Assembly (NCBI RefSeq): GCF_900099895.1
Contig: NZ_FNDY01000012.1
Coordinates: 1 to 64,000 of the forward strand
From: Paenibacillus naphthalenovorans
GTDB lineage: Bacteria > Bacillota > Bacilli > Paenibacillales > NBRC-103111
Direction of reading: 5' to 3'
Length of the DNA stretch: 64,000 bases
In this document: positions 36,202-46,334 of the stretch, piece by piece
Position numbering within the stretch: the stretch's first letter is position 1
Layout: every line of letters begins with the position of its first letter
Program-made: the position numbers and the translations under genes
The notes under the pieces: generated by a model
Told to the model about the DNA's origin: nothing
The model's input: only the letters and a program-made list of their open reading frames with translations
The model's database searches: none

Positions 36202-36471
36202 TTGAGCTCGGAATTCGTAATCAGAATAGCAGGAGAGGCTGTCTTTACGACTCTAAAGGCCAGTGCGCCGATGATGGTGCTGGCGCTGGTGGTCGGACTT
36301 GTCATCAGCATATTTCAGGCGACAACGCAAATTCAAGAGCAGACGCTGGCATTCGTGCCCAAAATTGTCGTCGTTTTGCTTGCTTTGCTCATATTCGGAC
36401 CTTGGATTCTTAATACGCTGGTTGATTTTACTTATCAATTGCTGAACAACTTGTATAAATACGTGGGTTAG
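36202..36471 (+). CDS. fliQ: Flagellar export gate protein FliQ
   Basis: 89 residues, two membrane helices (about 18-37 and 51-70), with GLVISIFQATTQIQEQTLAF as the signature. TTG start with AGGAGGAG upstream. Part of the FliPQR core. Confidence 0.96.
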   Translation: MSSEFVIRIAGEAVFTTLKASAPMMVLALVVGLVISIFQATTQIQEQTLAFVPKIVVVLLALLIFGPWILNTLVDFTYQLLNNLYKYVG

Positions 36472-36481
36472 GTTGTGGATT

Positions 36482-37261
36482 ATGGAATGGTTTCTCACGT
36501 ATTTTCCGGGATTTCTGCTGATTCTTTGTCGGGTTACTTCATTTTTCGTTGTATCTCCCGTGTTTTCAGCGCAGCATGTACCGGCACAGTTCAAGATCGG
36601 CCTTGCGTTTTTTACAGCCTTTATCGCATATTTCGGTGTGGGAACGGCTGCGCCGGTGGCGATGGATTCGCTATATGTTTTGACCGTCATACGTGAAGTG
36701 CTTGTAGGCTTGTGTTTGGGTTTCATCGCGTACATGTTTTTTACGATTGTACAAATTGCGGGCTCGTTCATTGACCTTCAGATGGGGTTCGGTATTGCGA
36801 ACGTCATCGACCCGATGACGGGAGCCCAAAGTCCGATTCTCGGCAATTTAAAATATATTATCGCTTTGTTGCTGTTTCTGTCTTTTAACGGCCACCATTA
36901 TTTGCTTGAAGGGATCATGAGGAGCTACGAATGGATTCCGCTCGATAACAACTTGTTCTATTTGAATAATAATGGGCAGCTGTCCGATTTTATGATACGT
37001 ACGTTTTCCAGCGTGTTCTCGATAAGCTTTCAAATCGCTGCTCCTTTGGTGGTCGCCTTGTTTCTGGCTGACGTAGGGCTTGGCCTCCTGGCAAGGGTAT
37101 CGCCGCAGTTCAATATTTTTGTTATCGGCCTGCCGCTCAAAATTTTGCTCGGATTCGTCATGCTGCTCTTGTTATTTCCCGGCTATGAAACAGTCTACAA
37201 AGACATGTTTGCTTCGATGCTGGATGCGATCAGGGATTTCTTCGGATTATTCAACGAATAG
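36482..37261 (+). CDS. fliR: Flagellar export gate protein FliR
   Basis: 259 residues, about six membrane helices. Recognisable parts are LCRVTSFFVVSPVFS near the start, the DLQMGFGIANVIDP segment, and the C-terminal FNIFVIGLPLKILLGF. I prefer the ATG at 36482; TTG at 36473 is in frame and would add three residues. Two bases separate the fliQ stop from that TTG, so coupling is likely. Confidence 0.95.
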   Translation: MEWFLTYFPGFLLILCRVTSFFVVSPVFSAQHVPAQFKIGLAFFTAFIAYFGVGTAAPVAMDSLYVLTVIREVLVGLCLGFIAYMFFTIVQIAGSFIDLQMGFGIANVIDPMTGAQSPILGNLKYIIALLLFLSFNGHHYLLEGIMRSYEWIPLDNNLFYLNNNGQLSDFMIRTFSSVFSISFQIAAPLVVALFLADVGLGLLARVSPQFNIFVIGLPLKILLGFVMLLLLFPGYETVYKDMFASMLDAIRDFFGLFNE

Positions 37262-37281
37262 GAAAGAACGGAGGCAAGGAC

Positions 37282-38373
37282 GTGGCGCAGTTTCGTTTAA
37301 AACTCAATTTGCAGCTGTTCTCTCAAGAAAAAACGGAAGAAGCTACGCCCAAGAAAAAACAAGAATCCAGACAAAAAGGCCAGGTCGCCAAAAGTATGGA
37401 TTTGCCGGCTGCCTTTATCCTGTTTTTTTCCTTCCTGTCGTTTTCCTTGTTCGGAGCCTTTATGAAGGATCGGTTGTTCGGATTGTTCCAGTCGACGCTT
37501 CATGACTTTCTCCTTCTCAATCTTACCGCAGATAACGTTATCGTGTTGTTTGAGAAGATGGCATTACAGCTTCTTCTGATCGTCGGGCCGATTTTCCTGA
37601 TTGCCGTTGCGGTTGCCGTACTAGGTAATTATTTGCAAATCGGGTTTCTGCTCACCGGAGAACCGCTCATGATGAAATTTAATAAAATCAATCCGATCCA
37701 AGGTGCTAAACAGTTGTTCTCCATGAGGGCGTTAGTCGACTTCTTGAAATCGGTGCTGAAGATGTCGATTATCGGGATTGTCGTTTATACGACGCTGGTG
37801 GCGCAGAAGGATTATATCTTGAGGCTCGCGCAGATGCCGCTTGAAGAAATTGCTCTGTTTACATGGTCGCTCACCCTATCGCTAGGCCTTAAGATTGGCC
37901 TGATCTTAATCATTCTGGCGATCTTCGATTATATGTATCAGCGTTACGAGCATGGCAAGAGTATCCGGATGTCCAAGCAGGACATTAAGGACGAGTACAA
38001 AAAGACGGAAGGCGATCCGCTCATTAAAGGTAAAATTCGTGAAAAGCAGCGGAGGATGGCGCTGCAGCGAATGATGCAGGAGATTCCAAAAGCGGACGTC
38101 GTAATCACCAACCCGACTCACTTTGCGGTAGCCATTAAGTATGATGCAGGCCAAATGCAAGCGCCGACCGTCATTGCCAAGGGTACCGATTATATTGCTC
38201 TTAAGATTAGGCAGGTCGCCAAGGATAACGGAATCATTACGATGGAAAATAAGCCTCTGGCCCGGGCGCTGTATGCTCAAGTGGAAATCGGCGAATCGAT
38301 ACCCGCCGATATGTTCCAGGCCGTAGCTGAAGTGCTTGCCTATGTATACAAATTAAAAGGGAAAGCGAACTAA
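37282..38373 (+). CDS. flhB: Flagellar export switch protein FlhB
   Basis: 363 residues. Four membrane helices in the first 210 residues, then a cytoplasmic domain with the self-cleavage site NPTH at 277-280. Cleavage, together with FliK, changes substrate specificity after hook completion. GTG start with ACGGAGG upstream. Complete, unlike the short homologue at 7352-7648 that lacks both membrane part and NPTH. Confidence 0.97.
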   Translation: MAQFRLKLNLQLFSQEKTEEATPKKKQESRQKGQVAKSMDLPAAFILFFSFLSFSLFGAFMKDRLFGLFQSTLHDFLLLNLTADNVIVLFEKMALQLLLIVGPIFLIAVAVAVLGNYLQIGFLLTGEPLMMKFNKINPIQGAKQLFSMRALVDFLKSVLKMSIIGIVVYTTLVAQKDYILRLAQMPLEEIALFTWSLTLSLGLKIGLILIILAIFDYMYQRYEHGKSIRMSKQDIKDEYKKTEGDPLIKGKIREKQRRMALQRMMQEIPKADVVITNPTHFAVAIKYDAGQMQAPTVIAKGTDYIALKIRQVAKDNGIITMENKPLARALYAQVEIGESIPADMFQAVAEVLAYVYKLKGKAN

Positions 38374-38397
38374 AAGTAAGGAAAGGAGGGTAATGGA

Positions 38398-40431
38398 GTG
38401 AAAGCCAGAGATTTAGTCGTTCTCGTAGGCATCATCGGAATCGTTCTAATGATGGTCATTCCGCTGCCATTATGGCTGCTGGATTTTCTGCTCATTATGA
38501 ATATTGCTGCAGCACTGCTGATTATTTTGATTGGCATGAATACGCAGGACGCGCTTCAATTCTCGATTTTTCCGTCTCTGCTGCTGATCACGACGTTGTT
38601 TCGCTTGGCCCTCAGCGTATCCACCACGAGAAACATTCTGGCAAACGCGGATGCCGGTAGTGTGGTCAGAACCTTTGGTGAGTTCGTAGCAGGGGGCAAC
38701 ATCGTCGTCGGCTTTGTTGTCTTCCTTATCTTGGTCGTCGTTCAATTTATCGTCATTACCAAAGGTTCTGAGCGCGTTGCCGAGGTTTCTGCACGCTTTA
38801 CGCTCGATGCGATGCCCGGAAAGCAGATGAGCATCGACGCGGATTTGAATGCGGGGATGATCAATGAGCAGCAAGCCAAGGAAAGACGGGAGAAGATAGC
38901 CCGGGAGGCTGATTTCTACGGCGCGATGGACGGAGCCAGCAAATTCGTTAAGGGAGATGCCATTGCCAGCATCATCATGTTGGTTATCAATATCATCGGG
39001 GGTTTGATCATCGGGGTGGCTATGCATGATATGTCAATCGCGGAAGCAGGCTCTCTGTATTCCATCCTGACGATCGGAGACGGTCTGGTAAGCCAAATCC
39101 CGGCACTGCTCATCTCTACAGCAGCGGGTATTGTCGTCACGCGAGCATCTTCCGAAGGCAATTTGGCCCAGGATCTTACGGCGCAGATGTTTTCTTATCC
39201 GAAGCTGCTGTATATCGTAGCCGGAACGATTGCTGCACTCGGTATTTTTACTCCGATCCATGTCATGACCACCTTTCCTATTGCCATATTGCTCGCCTTT
39301 GCGGCCTATCGCATGCAGCAGAATTTCACCCGCAAGCAAGCGGAAGAGGTTCAGCTTGAAGAGGAGCAGCAGATCGAGGAGGTCCGCAGTCCTGAAAGTG
39401 TCATCGGTTTGCTGCAGGTTGATCCGATTGAATTCGAATTCGGCTACGGTTTGATCCCTCTGGCGGATGCCCAGCAAGGGGGAGATTTATTGGATCGGAT
39501 TATTCTCATCCGCAGACAGTGCGCGCTGGAGCTTGGCGTTGTCGTTCCCGTCATTCGGATCCGCGACAATATTCAGCTTAGACCTAATGAATATGTGATC
39601 AAGATTAAAGGGAATACCGTCGCTCGCGGCGATCTTCTGCTGAACCATTATTTGGCGATGAGCCCGGGCATTGAGGATGATTCCATTACAGGAATTGATA
39701 CGCTGGAGCCCGCGTTCGGACTTCCGGCGCTCTGGATTGACGAGAGCACCAAAGAACGCGCGGAGCTGTCCGGTTATACCGTGGTAGATCCTCCTTCCGT
39801 TGTAGCTACTCATTTGACCGAGGTCATCAAAAAGCACGCTCACGAGCTTTTGGGCCGGCAAGAAACGAAGGCTCTTATCGAGAATGTCAAGGAGAATTAT
39901 CCCGCCCTTGTGGACGACCTTATTCCCAACGTCTTATCTTTAGGCGACGTGCAAAAGGTGCTGGTCAAACTTCTTCGGGAGAAAATTTCGATTCGCGATC
40001 TGGTCACGATCCTCGAGACGTTGGCGGATTACGGCACTTATACCAAAGATACGGAAATCCTTACGGAATATGTAAGACAAGCGCTGTCCAGACAAATTAC
40101 TCAGCAGTATACGACAAGCGGCGAATCTCTAAAGGTGATTACCGTGGGACCGACCCTGGAGAAGAAAATTGCGGAATCGGTCCAGCAGTCGGATCAAGGA
40201 AGCTATCTGGCGCTTGACCCTACGTCCACTCAAGTGATTTATCAGCGCATTAACGATCAGGTCACCAAGCTGATTCAAGCGGGTCAGCAGCCTGTGGTTT
40301 TGACATCGCCGACCATCCGGATGTATCTCCGTCAACTGCTGGAGCGCACCATGCAGGATATTCCGGTCCTGTCTTACAGCGAGCTCGAGCCGAACGTTGA
40401 AATTCAAAGTATGGGGGTTGTGAATCTATGA
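38398..40431 (+). CDS. flhA: Flagellar export gate protein FlhA
   Basis: 677 residues. About eight N-terminal membrane helices contain the FHIPEP-family stretch LFRLALSVSTTRNIL and the cytoplasmic loop RFTLDAMPGKQMSIDADLNAG is split between them; the large C-terminal domain docks chaperone-substrate complexes. GTG at 38398 follows AAAGGAGGG; an ATG 6 bp earlier meets a stop at once. Overlaps flhF by 4 bp. Confidence 0.97.
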   Translation: MKARDLVVLVGIIGIVLMMVIPLPLWLLDFLLIMNIAAALLIILIGMNTQDALQFSIFPSLLLITTLFRLALSVSTTRNILANADAGSVVRTFGEFVAGGNIVVGFVVFLILVVVQFIVITKGSERVAEVSARFTLDAMPGKQMSIDADLNAGMINEQQAKERREKIAREADFYGAMDGASKFVKGDAIASIIMLVINIIGGLIIGVAMHDMSIAEAGSLYSILTIGDGLVSQIPALLISTAAGIVVTRASSEGNLAQDLTAQMFSYPKLLYIVAGTIAALGIFTPIHVMTTFPIAILLAFAAYRMQQNFTRKQAEEVQLEEEQQIEEVRSPESVIGLLQVDPIEFEFGYGLIPLADAQQGGDLLDRIILIRRQCALELGVVVPVIRIRDNIQLRPNEYVIKIKGNTVARGDLLLNHYLAMSPGIEDDSITGIDTLEPAFGLPALWIDESTKERAELSGYTVVDPPSVVATHLTEVIKKHAHELLGRQETKALIENVKENYPALVDDLIPNVLSLGDVQKVLVKLLREKISIRDLVTILETLADYGTYTKDTEILTEYVRQALSRQITQQYTTSGESLKVITVGPTLEKKIAESVQQSDQGSYLALDPTSTQVIYQRINDQVTKLIQAGQQPVVLTSPTIRMYLRQLLERTMQDIPVLSYSELEPNVEIQSMGVVNL

Positions 40432-41714
40432 GAGTAAAGCGGTACGTCGTTGATTCCATGCCGGATGCCCTCCAAAAAATTCGGACTGATCTGGGGAATG
40501 ACGCGGTCATTATTAATACGAAAGAAATTCGTTCCGGCGGTTTTCTTGGGATGTTCTCCAAAAAGAAAATCGAGGTCATTGCAGCGACGGATACCGCCAT
40601 TCCCGCCGGCGGAGCGATGACTTCCAATGCAGCAACGACTGGGGCAATTCCGAAACCGGAGCTTAACGTCGTCCCCGCTGCTCCGATGAGGTTCGGCACC
40701 GCGGCTTACGGAGCTCAACGGGAGCGACGGGAACAACCGCCGCTTTCCTTTCCCGAAGTGCCGGATGTGCTGCCGGTGACGGGACAGGCGGCTGCAGCGG
40801 CCGCCCAGCCTGCGGGGGCCACAATGGTCAAACCCAGAGAAGAGCTTTTGATGGATGAAATCAGGCAAATGAAAGAAATGATGCTGAAGCTTACCCGGCA
40901 GGGCACAGTTCAGGAGGCTGTGAATCCGGTGCTGAAGGAGCTTGAAGCGCGCCTTCTCCGCCAGGAGCTGGATCCTCTTCTCGTGGAAGAACTTTTAATG
41001 AACGTATCCAAAGAGGCGGAAGCGGAAGGGGCGGAGCTTACCGAGGAGTGGGCATCTTCCTCATTGAAGAGGCAGTTGGAGGCCATGCTGTGCTCTTCCA
41101 AGAACAAATCGATCGCCGCAGATACCCGGATCGCCCACTTCGTCGGACCGACGGGTGTCGGCAAGACGACGACGATCGCCAAACTGGCTGCAGAGCAGGT
41201 GCTTAAGCATCACCGCAAGGTCGGATTTATTACTTCCGACACGTACCGAATAGCCGCCGTTGAACAGTTAAAAACATACGCAACCATTTTGAACGTGCCG
41301 CTTGAAGTTGTTTTCTCGCCGTTGGATTTGAATAGAGCCTTTGAGCAGCTGCGGGATTGCGATTTGATTTTTATGGATACGGCGGGAAGAAATTTTCGCA
41401 ACGAGATGTATGTCTCGGAGCTGAATGCGCTGCTGAAATCTAACGGGAAGAGCGAGACGTATCTGGTCCTCAGCATGACGACCAAGTACAAAGATATGCA
41501 GGCTATTACAAACAATTTCTGCAAATTCAAACTGGATAAGGTGCTGTTCACCAAAATGGACGAGACCGACTCTTACGGCTCGGTTGTGAACCTTATTCGC
41601 GAATTCGGACTTCAAACGTCTTATATCGCTAACGGACAGAGCGTGCCGGACGATATCCAAGAGCTGAATGAACATCAATTGATTGATTTGATTCTGGAGG
41701 CGGGCAAGTCATGA
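40428..41714 (+). CDS. flhF: SRP-family GTPase FlhF
   Basis: 428 residues. An N-terminal basic/variable part is followed by the NG domain: G1 GPTGVGKT at 240-247, SDTYRIAAVEQL, DTAGRNFRN and TKMDETDSYGS. FlhF sets the place of flagellar assembly. Residues about 85-145 are Ala/Pro-rich and probably disordered. ATGA overlaps at both ends (flhA, flhG). Confidence 0.96.
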   Translation: MRVKRYVVDSMPDALQKIRTDLGNDAVIINTKEIRSGGFLGMFSKKKIEVIAATDTAIPAGGAMTSNAATTGAIPKPELNVVPAAPMRFGTAAYGAQRERREQPPLSFPEVPDVLPVTGQAAAAAAQPAGATMVKPREELLMDEIRQMKEMMLKLTRQGTVQEAVNPVLKELEARLLRQELDPLLVEELLMNVSKEAEAEGAELTEEWASSSLKRQLEAMLCSSKNKSIAADTRIAHFVGPTGVGKTTTIAKLAAEQVLKHHRKVGFITSDTYRIAAVEQLKTYATILNVPLEVVFSPLDLNRAFEQLRDCDLIFMDTAGRNFRNEMYVSELNALLKSNGKSETYLVLSMTTKYKDMQAITNNFCKFKLDKVLFTKMDETDSYGSVVNLIREFGLQTSYIANGQSVPDDIQELNEHQLIDLILEAGKS

Positions 41715-42586
41715 GCGATCAGGCGCAGGGGTTGCGCAATCTGATACGGAATCAAAGCGAGCCGAAAGACAAAGCGACACGCATTCTTACGGTGACAAGC
41801 GGGAAAGGTGGAGTCGGCAAATCGAACTTTACGCTTAATTTCGCATTATCCCTGCAAAAAAAAGGATTCAAGGTACTGGTATTCGACGCGGACATCGGTC
41901 TTGCCAATATCGATGTGCTGATGGGGATATCATCCAAATTCAACTTATATCACTTATTGAAAAAAGAAAAAACCATCTGGGAAATTATTCAAACCGGGCA
42001 CGATGATTTGCAGTTTATTGCAGGAGGATCAGGATTTAACGATTTGATTCGCTTATCCGATGAACAGCTCGATTATTTTGCGGATCAGGTCAACCAATTA
42101 ACCGGTCATGTCGATTTCATCATATTCGATACGGGAGCCGGCTTGTCCAAGGAGACGATCAAATTCATCGTGGCCGCGGAGGAGACCATCGTCGTCACCA
42201 CACCGGAGCCTACATCGATCACCGATGCTTATGCCATCATCAAGATGGTTCATTCGATGAACGACCAGGTAGCGTTCCGTTTGGTGGTAAACCGGGCGAC
42301 GGATTGGAAGGAGGGTCGGCAGACAGCAGACAAAATCAGCATGGTAGCCAAACAATTTCTGAATTTGGACATACCTGCGCTGGGATTTGTATTGGACGAC
42401 AGCAACGTCTCCAAAGCGGTGAAGAAACAAGTTCCGTTTACCGTTGCTTTTCCGTTTAGTGCCGCTTCCAAATCAATTAGTGAATTGACAGACAATTTTA
42501 TCGCCAAACAATCTCCGGCGGAGATGCAAACAGGAGCGGTCAAAGGCTTCTTAACCAAAATGATCAGGCTGTTGAAGCAAGGTTAA
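41711..42586 (+). CDS. flhG: MinD-like ATPase FlhG (YlxH)
   Basis: 291 residues. Deviant Walker A SGKGGVGKS at 30-38 with the signature lysine, switch II DTGAGLS, and a C-terminal amphipathic membrane-targeting helix (GFLTKMIRLLKQ). FlhG regulates FlhF and flagellar number. The N-terminal DQAQGLRNLIRNQ is the short motif that stimulates FlhF GTPase. Confidence 0.96.
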   Translation: MSDQAQGLRNLIRNQSEPKDKATRILTVTSGKGGVGKSNFTLNFALSLQKKGFKVLVFDADIGLANIDVLMGISSKFNLYHLLKKEKTIWEIIQTGHDDLQFIAGGSGFNDLIRLSDEQLDYFADQVNQLTGHVDFIIFDTGAGLSKETIKFIVAAEETIVVTTPEPTSITDAYAIIKMVHSMNDQVAFRLVVNRATDWKEGRQTADKISMVAKQFLNLDIPALGFVLDDSNVSKAVKKQVPFTVAFPFSAASKSISELTDNFIAKQSPAEMQTGAVKGFLTKMIRLLKQG

Positions 42587-42633
42587 GGGAAGGGCTTAAA
42601 AGTCCTCTGACCGAGACAACGAAGAGGAGTGGA

Positions 42634-43719
42634 ATGATGCCGCCGTATGATGTATTGGTAGTGGACGATTCGGTTTTTATGAGGAAAATTATTTCGGATT
42701 TTATCGGTGAGGATCCGGAGCTTCGTGTAGTGGGAACCGCCAGAAATGGGCGGGAGGCGATAGAAATGGTCAAAAAGCTGAATCCGAATGCTGTGACCAT
42801 GGATATTGAAATGCCGGAAATGAACGGCCTTGATGCACTCCGGACGATCATGAGAGAGCATCCTGTGCCGGTGATCATGCTCAGCAGCTTGACTCAGGCC
42901 GGCGCAATGGAGACGATTCGTGCGCTGGATCTCGGGGCATTCGATTTCGTCGGCAAGCCTTCCGGCTCTATCTCGCTTGACTTATATAAGGTGAAGCAAA
43001 ATTTGTTGGAGAAACTGCGTGTTGCCGTTAGAACGAAGGTGAAGGGCGTTCACGCTCCGATCCGCCCCGTATCGTCACAGACAGTTAAACCGGCTGTAAA
43101 GACGGAGAAAAGATCCGTGGCGCAGCCGGCTCCGCTTGAGCATCTTGTGGCGATCGGCACCTCTACGGGCGGTCCCAGGGCACTGCATCAAGTGCTGTCG
43201 CAAATACCGGACGGCTTTCGTGCTCCGGTTTTGATTGTGCAGCATATGCCGCCCAATTTCACCAAATCGCTTGCGCAGAGGCTTGATTCCGATTCCTATT
43301 TGCGGGTCGTTGAGGCGGAGCCCGGGATGGTGCTGGAGAGCGCAACAGCTTATGTGGCGCCGGGAGGTTATCATATGACGGTAGCGAGGAACGGGGCGAA
43401 TTCCTACAAAATTCATTTGTCCAAAGAGGACCCGCGCAACGGTCATCGTCCTTCTGTGGATGTATTGTTCGAATCGCTGCTACCGCTTAAGGAATTGAAG
43501 CGCCATATTGTGATCATGACGGGGATGGGCTCTGACGGTGCAAAGGGGATGTTGGCGCTCAAGCAATCAGGGGCCATAACCACCATTGCCGAAGCGGAAC
43601 AAACTTGCGTCGTTTACGGTATGCCTCGTGCCGCGGTTGAATTGGGATGCGTAACCGATGTATTGCCGCTTCAGCAAATTGCCGCCAGATTGATGCAAGC
43701 CGTCGGCGGGCAGTCTTGA
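42634..43719 (+). CDS. cheB: Chemotaxis methylesterase CheB
   Basis: 361 residues. The receiver domain has Asp57 in TMDIEMP; after a linker the esterase domain carries the Ser of AIGTSTGGP, the His of IVQHMPP and the Asp of MTGMGSDGA. It removes methyl groups from chemoreceptors and allows adaptation. ATG with AGAGGAGTGG; a second ATG follows directly. No cheR lies in this operon, as in B. subtilis. Confidence 0.97.
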   Translation: MMPPYDVLVVDDSVFMRKIISDFIGEDPELRVVGTARNGREAIEMVKKLNPNAVTMDIEMPEMNGLDALRTIMREHPVPVIMLSSLTQAGAMETIRALDLGAFDFVGKPSGSISLDLYKVKQNLLEKLRVAVRTKVKGVHAPIRPVSSQTVKPAVKTEKRSVAQPAPLEHLVAIGTSTGGPRALHQVLSQIPDGFRAPVLIVQHMPPNFTKSLAQRLDSDSYLRVVEAEPGMVLESATAYVAPGGYHMTVARNGANSYKIHLSKEDPRNGHRPSVDVLFESLLPLKELKRHIVIMTGMGSDGAKGMLALKQSGAITTIAEAEQTCVVYGMPRAAVELGCVTDVLPLQQIAARLMQAVGGQS

Positions 43720-43765
43720 CTGCCTGGAAGTATACATAACAACGATCAATGATGGAGGTGTGGTT

Positions 43766-45820
43766 ATGGAAATGAATCAGTATCTCTCGATGTTTATCGA
43801 CGAATCCAGAGATCATTTGCAAGCCATGAACGAGCATTTACTTAGCCTTGAGAACAGTCCGGAAGACGTGAGCATCGTCCAGCATATTTTTCGATCCGCT
43901 CATACGCTGAAGGGGATGTCGGCGACCATGGGCTTCGAGGATTTGGCCTCGCTTACCCATGAGATGGAGAACGTGCTCGATCTGGTTCGGAATCACAAGC
44001 TACAGATGGATTCATTCATATTTGATTGTATTTTTAAAAGCTTGGATGCGCTGGAAATGATGGTGGAGGATATTATTCAAGGAGGAACCGGAAAGGCGGA
44101 TGTCACCGACATCGTCTCCGCGCTGAAGTCGATTGTTTCCGGGGACTATCTCAAGAACGGCTCTGCTGCCGGCGCATCGGGTTCCGCGGCTGCGAAAGCG
44201 GATAAGGCCGGGGGAAACAAAGAGCTGGACGAATTTCAATACTCCATTTTGCAGCAATCGATTGAAGCGGGAATTCCCGTTTTTCGAATCGAGGTGACCA
44301 TTCGTCAGGAATGCGTGTTAAAAGCGGCCAGAGCGTATATGGTGTTTAACGTGCTGGAGCAAAACGGCGAGGTGATTCAATCCACACCTTCTGTCGAGGA
44401 TATCGAACAGGAACGGTTCGAGCAATCATTCACCGTATATTATATTTCACAGTTGGCGCAGGATCAGCTTGCAAGTCAAATCGCCGGCGTTTCCGAAATA
44501 GACAAAGTAGACGTTGTATTGCTTGATCGGTCCAAGCTGGATGAGCTGATGAAAGCTCCGGAGCCGGCACCGGCTCAATCCAAGCCTGCCGCAAGCGAAG
44601 CTTCGGCGTCCCGGCCGGAAACGCCCAAACCTGAAGCGAAGAAGGCCGCCGGGGGAGGAGCGCCTGTAGCAGGACGTACCATCCGGGTGGACATCGAGCG
44701 CCTGGATACACTGATGAATTTGTTCAGCGAACTGCTCATTGATCGCGTCCGTCTGGAGCAGCTTGCCAGCGAGATCCGCAGAAGCGATCTGACGGAAACC
44801 GTGGAACATATGGCCAGAGTGAGCGGCGATTTGCAGAACATCGTCCTGAAGCTGCGCATGGTTCCCATCGATTCGGTGTTCAACCGTTTCCCCCGGATGA
44901 TTCGCGATGTGGCCAAGACGCTCGATAAAAAGGTGGATCTGATCATTACCGGCGCCGATACCGAATTGGACCGGACGGTTATCGATGAGATTGGCGATCC
45001 GCTGGTCCACTTGTTAAGAAACGCCGTAGACCACGGGATCGAACCGGTGGCGGAACGCGTGCAAATCGGCAAGCCGGAGACCGGCACGATCTATCTCCGT
45101 GCCTATCACAGCGGCAACCATGTATTTATCGAAATCGAGGAAGACGGACGAGGGATTAACAGGGATAAGGTGATCAGCAAGGCCATCCAGAACGGAGTCA
45201 TAACCGCAGAGCAATCCGGGAAATTGTCCGACGAGGATGTATATCAGCTTCTGTTTGCTTCGGGGTTTAGTACAGCGGACAAGATATCGGATATTTCCGG
45301 CCGCGGCGTAGGTCTGGATGTCGTTAAAACCAAGATCGAGAGTTTGGGAGGGCAAGTTCACGTCAGCGCCAATTGGGGCAAGGGAACGAAATTTACAGTC
45401 CAGCTTCCGCTGACGCTTTCGATTATCTCGGCCATGCTCATTCGGCTGGGTGATGAGAAATACGCCATTCCGCTTTCCTCCATTGTCGAAACGATGGCTG
45501 TCAAAAGCGATCAAATTCGCGTTGTGCACGGCAGTACCTTGATCAATTACCGCAGCTCCGTCATTCCGCTTGTTCACTTGGCCCAGCTGTTTGACGTACC
45601 GGGCTTTACCGGAGAGCCGGCCGCCGAAATACAGATCGTGGTGATCCGCAAGGGAGATAAAATGGCGGCGCTTATCGTCGACGAGTTTATAGGTCAGCAG
45701 GAAATTGTCTTGAAATCGCTGGGTAAATATTTAACCAACCTGTTTGCGGTTTCGGGAGCCACCATTCTGGGTGACGGGCAGGTCGCTTTGATCATTGATA
45801 CGAACGCTTTAATAAAGTAA
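43766..45820 (+). CDS. cheA: Chemotaxis histidine kinase CheA
   Basis: 684 residues. P1 domain with phosphorylated His46 in FRSAHTLKGM; a P2-like CheY/CheB-binding region; an Ala/Pro/Lys-rich linker (about 265-300); P3 dimer helices; P4 kinase with HLLRNAVDHGIEP (N box), DGRGIN and SGRGVGLDVV; and a C-terminal CheW-like P5. ATG at 43766 lies 6 bp after GGAGGTG. Complete. Confidence 0.97.
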   Translation: MEMNQYLSMFIDESRDHLQAMNEHLLSLENSPEDVSIVQHIFRSAHTLKGMSATMGFEDLASLTHEMENVLDLVRNHKLQMDSFIFDCIFKSLDALEMMVEDIIQGGTGKADVTDIVSALKSIVSGDYLKNGSAAGASGSAAAKADKAGGNKELDEFQYSILQQSIEAGIPVFRIEVTIRQECVLKAARAYMVFNVLEQNGEVIQSTPSVEDIEQERFEQSFTVYYISQLAQDQLASQIAGVSEIDKVDVVLLDRSKLDELMKAPEPAPAQSKPAASEASASRPETPKPEAKKAAGGGAPVAGRTIRVDIERLDTLMNLFSELLIDRVRLEQLASEIRRSDLTETVEHMARVSGDLQNIVLKLRMVPIDSVFNRFPRMIRDVAKTLDKKVDLIITGADTELDRTVIDEIGDPLVHLLRNAVDHGIEPVAERVQIGKPETGTIYLRAYHSGNHVFIEIEEDGRGINRDKVISKAIQNGVITAEQSGKLSDEDVYQLLFASGFSTADKISDISGRGVGLDVVKTKIESLGGQVHVSANWGKGTKFTVQLPLTLSIISAMLIRLGDEKYAIPLSSIVETMAVKSDQIRVVHGSTLINYRSSVIPLVHLAQLFDVPGFTGEPAAEIQIVVIRKGDKMAALIVDEFIGQQEIVLKSLGKYLTNLFAVSGATILGDGQVALIIDTNALIK

Positions 45821-45866
45821 AAGCGGCAATTCTCTCTTCTCACGATAACTATAGGAGGCTGATAGT

Positions 45867-46334
45867 ATGGGACAGGAGTTAAAAGTGATCGTTTTTTCAC
45901 TAGCGCATGAAGAATATGGGGTGGAGGTGGAGAGTGTACGGACTATCGAGCGGATGCAGCCGATGACCCGTGTTCCCAAAACTCCGGATTTCGTCCGGGG
46001 CGTCATTAATCTCCGCGGTGTGGTAACGCCGGTTATTGATTTGCATGGCCGCTTTGGCTTCCCGCCGAGCGAATATACCGACAACACGCGCATCATTATC
46101 GTAGCTGTAGGGGATTTGGAAGTCGGTTTGATTGTGGATGCGGCCAATGACGTTATCGATATCGACAGCGACTGCATTGAGGATCCTCCGGAAGTCGTAG
46201 GCGGAATCAAAGCGAAATATTTGCGGGGTATCGCAAAAGTGAGCGATGAACGCCTGCTGGTGCTTTTGAATCTGAAGGAAGTACTCAATAAAAATGAAAT
46301 CATCCAATTGGAAAAGTTAGAGGAGCAGGTTTAG
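45867..46334 (+). CDS. cheW: Chemotaxis coupling protein CheW
   Basis: 155 residues, single CheW domain linking receptors to CheA. Motifs FVRGVINLRGVVTPVIDL and GLIVDAANDVIDI. ATG with ATAGGAGG. Its last base is the first of the cheC start. Confidence 0.97.
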   Translation: MGQELKVIVFSLAHEEYGVEVESVRTIERMQPMTRVPKTPDFVRGVINLRGVVTPVIDLHGRFGFPPSEYTDNTRIIIVAVGDLEVGLIVDAANDVIDIDSDCIEDPPEVVGGIKAKYLRGIAKVSDERLLVLLNLKEVLNKNEIIQLEKLEEQV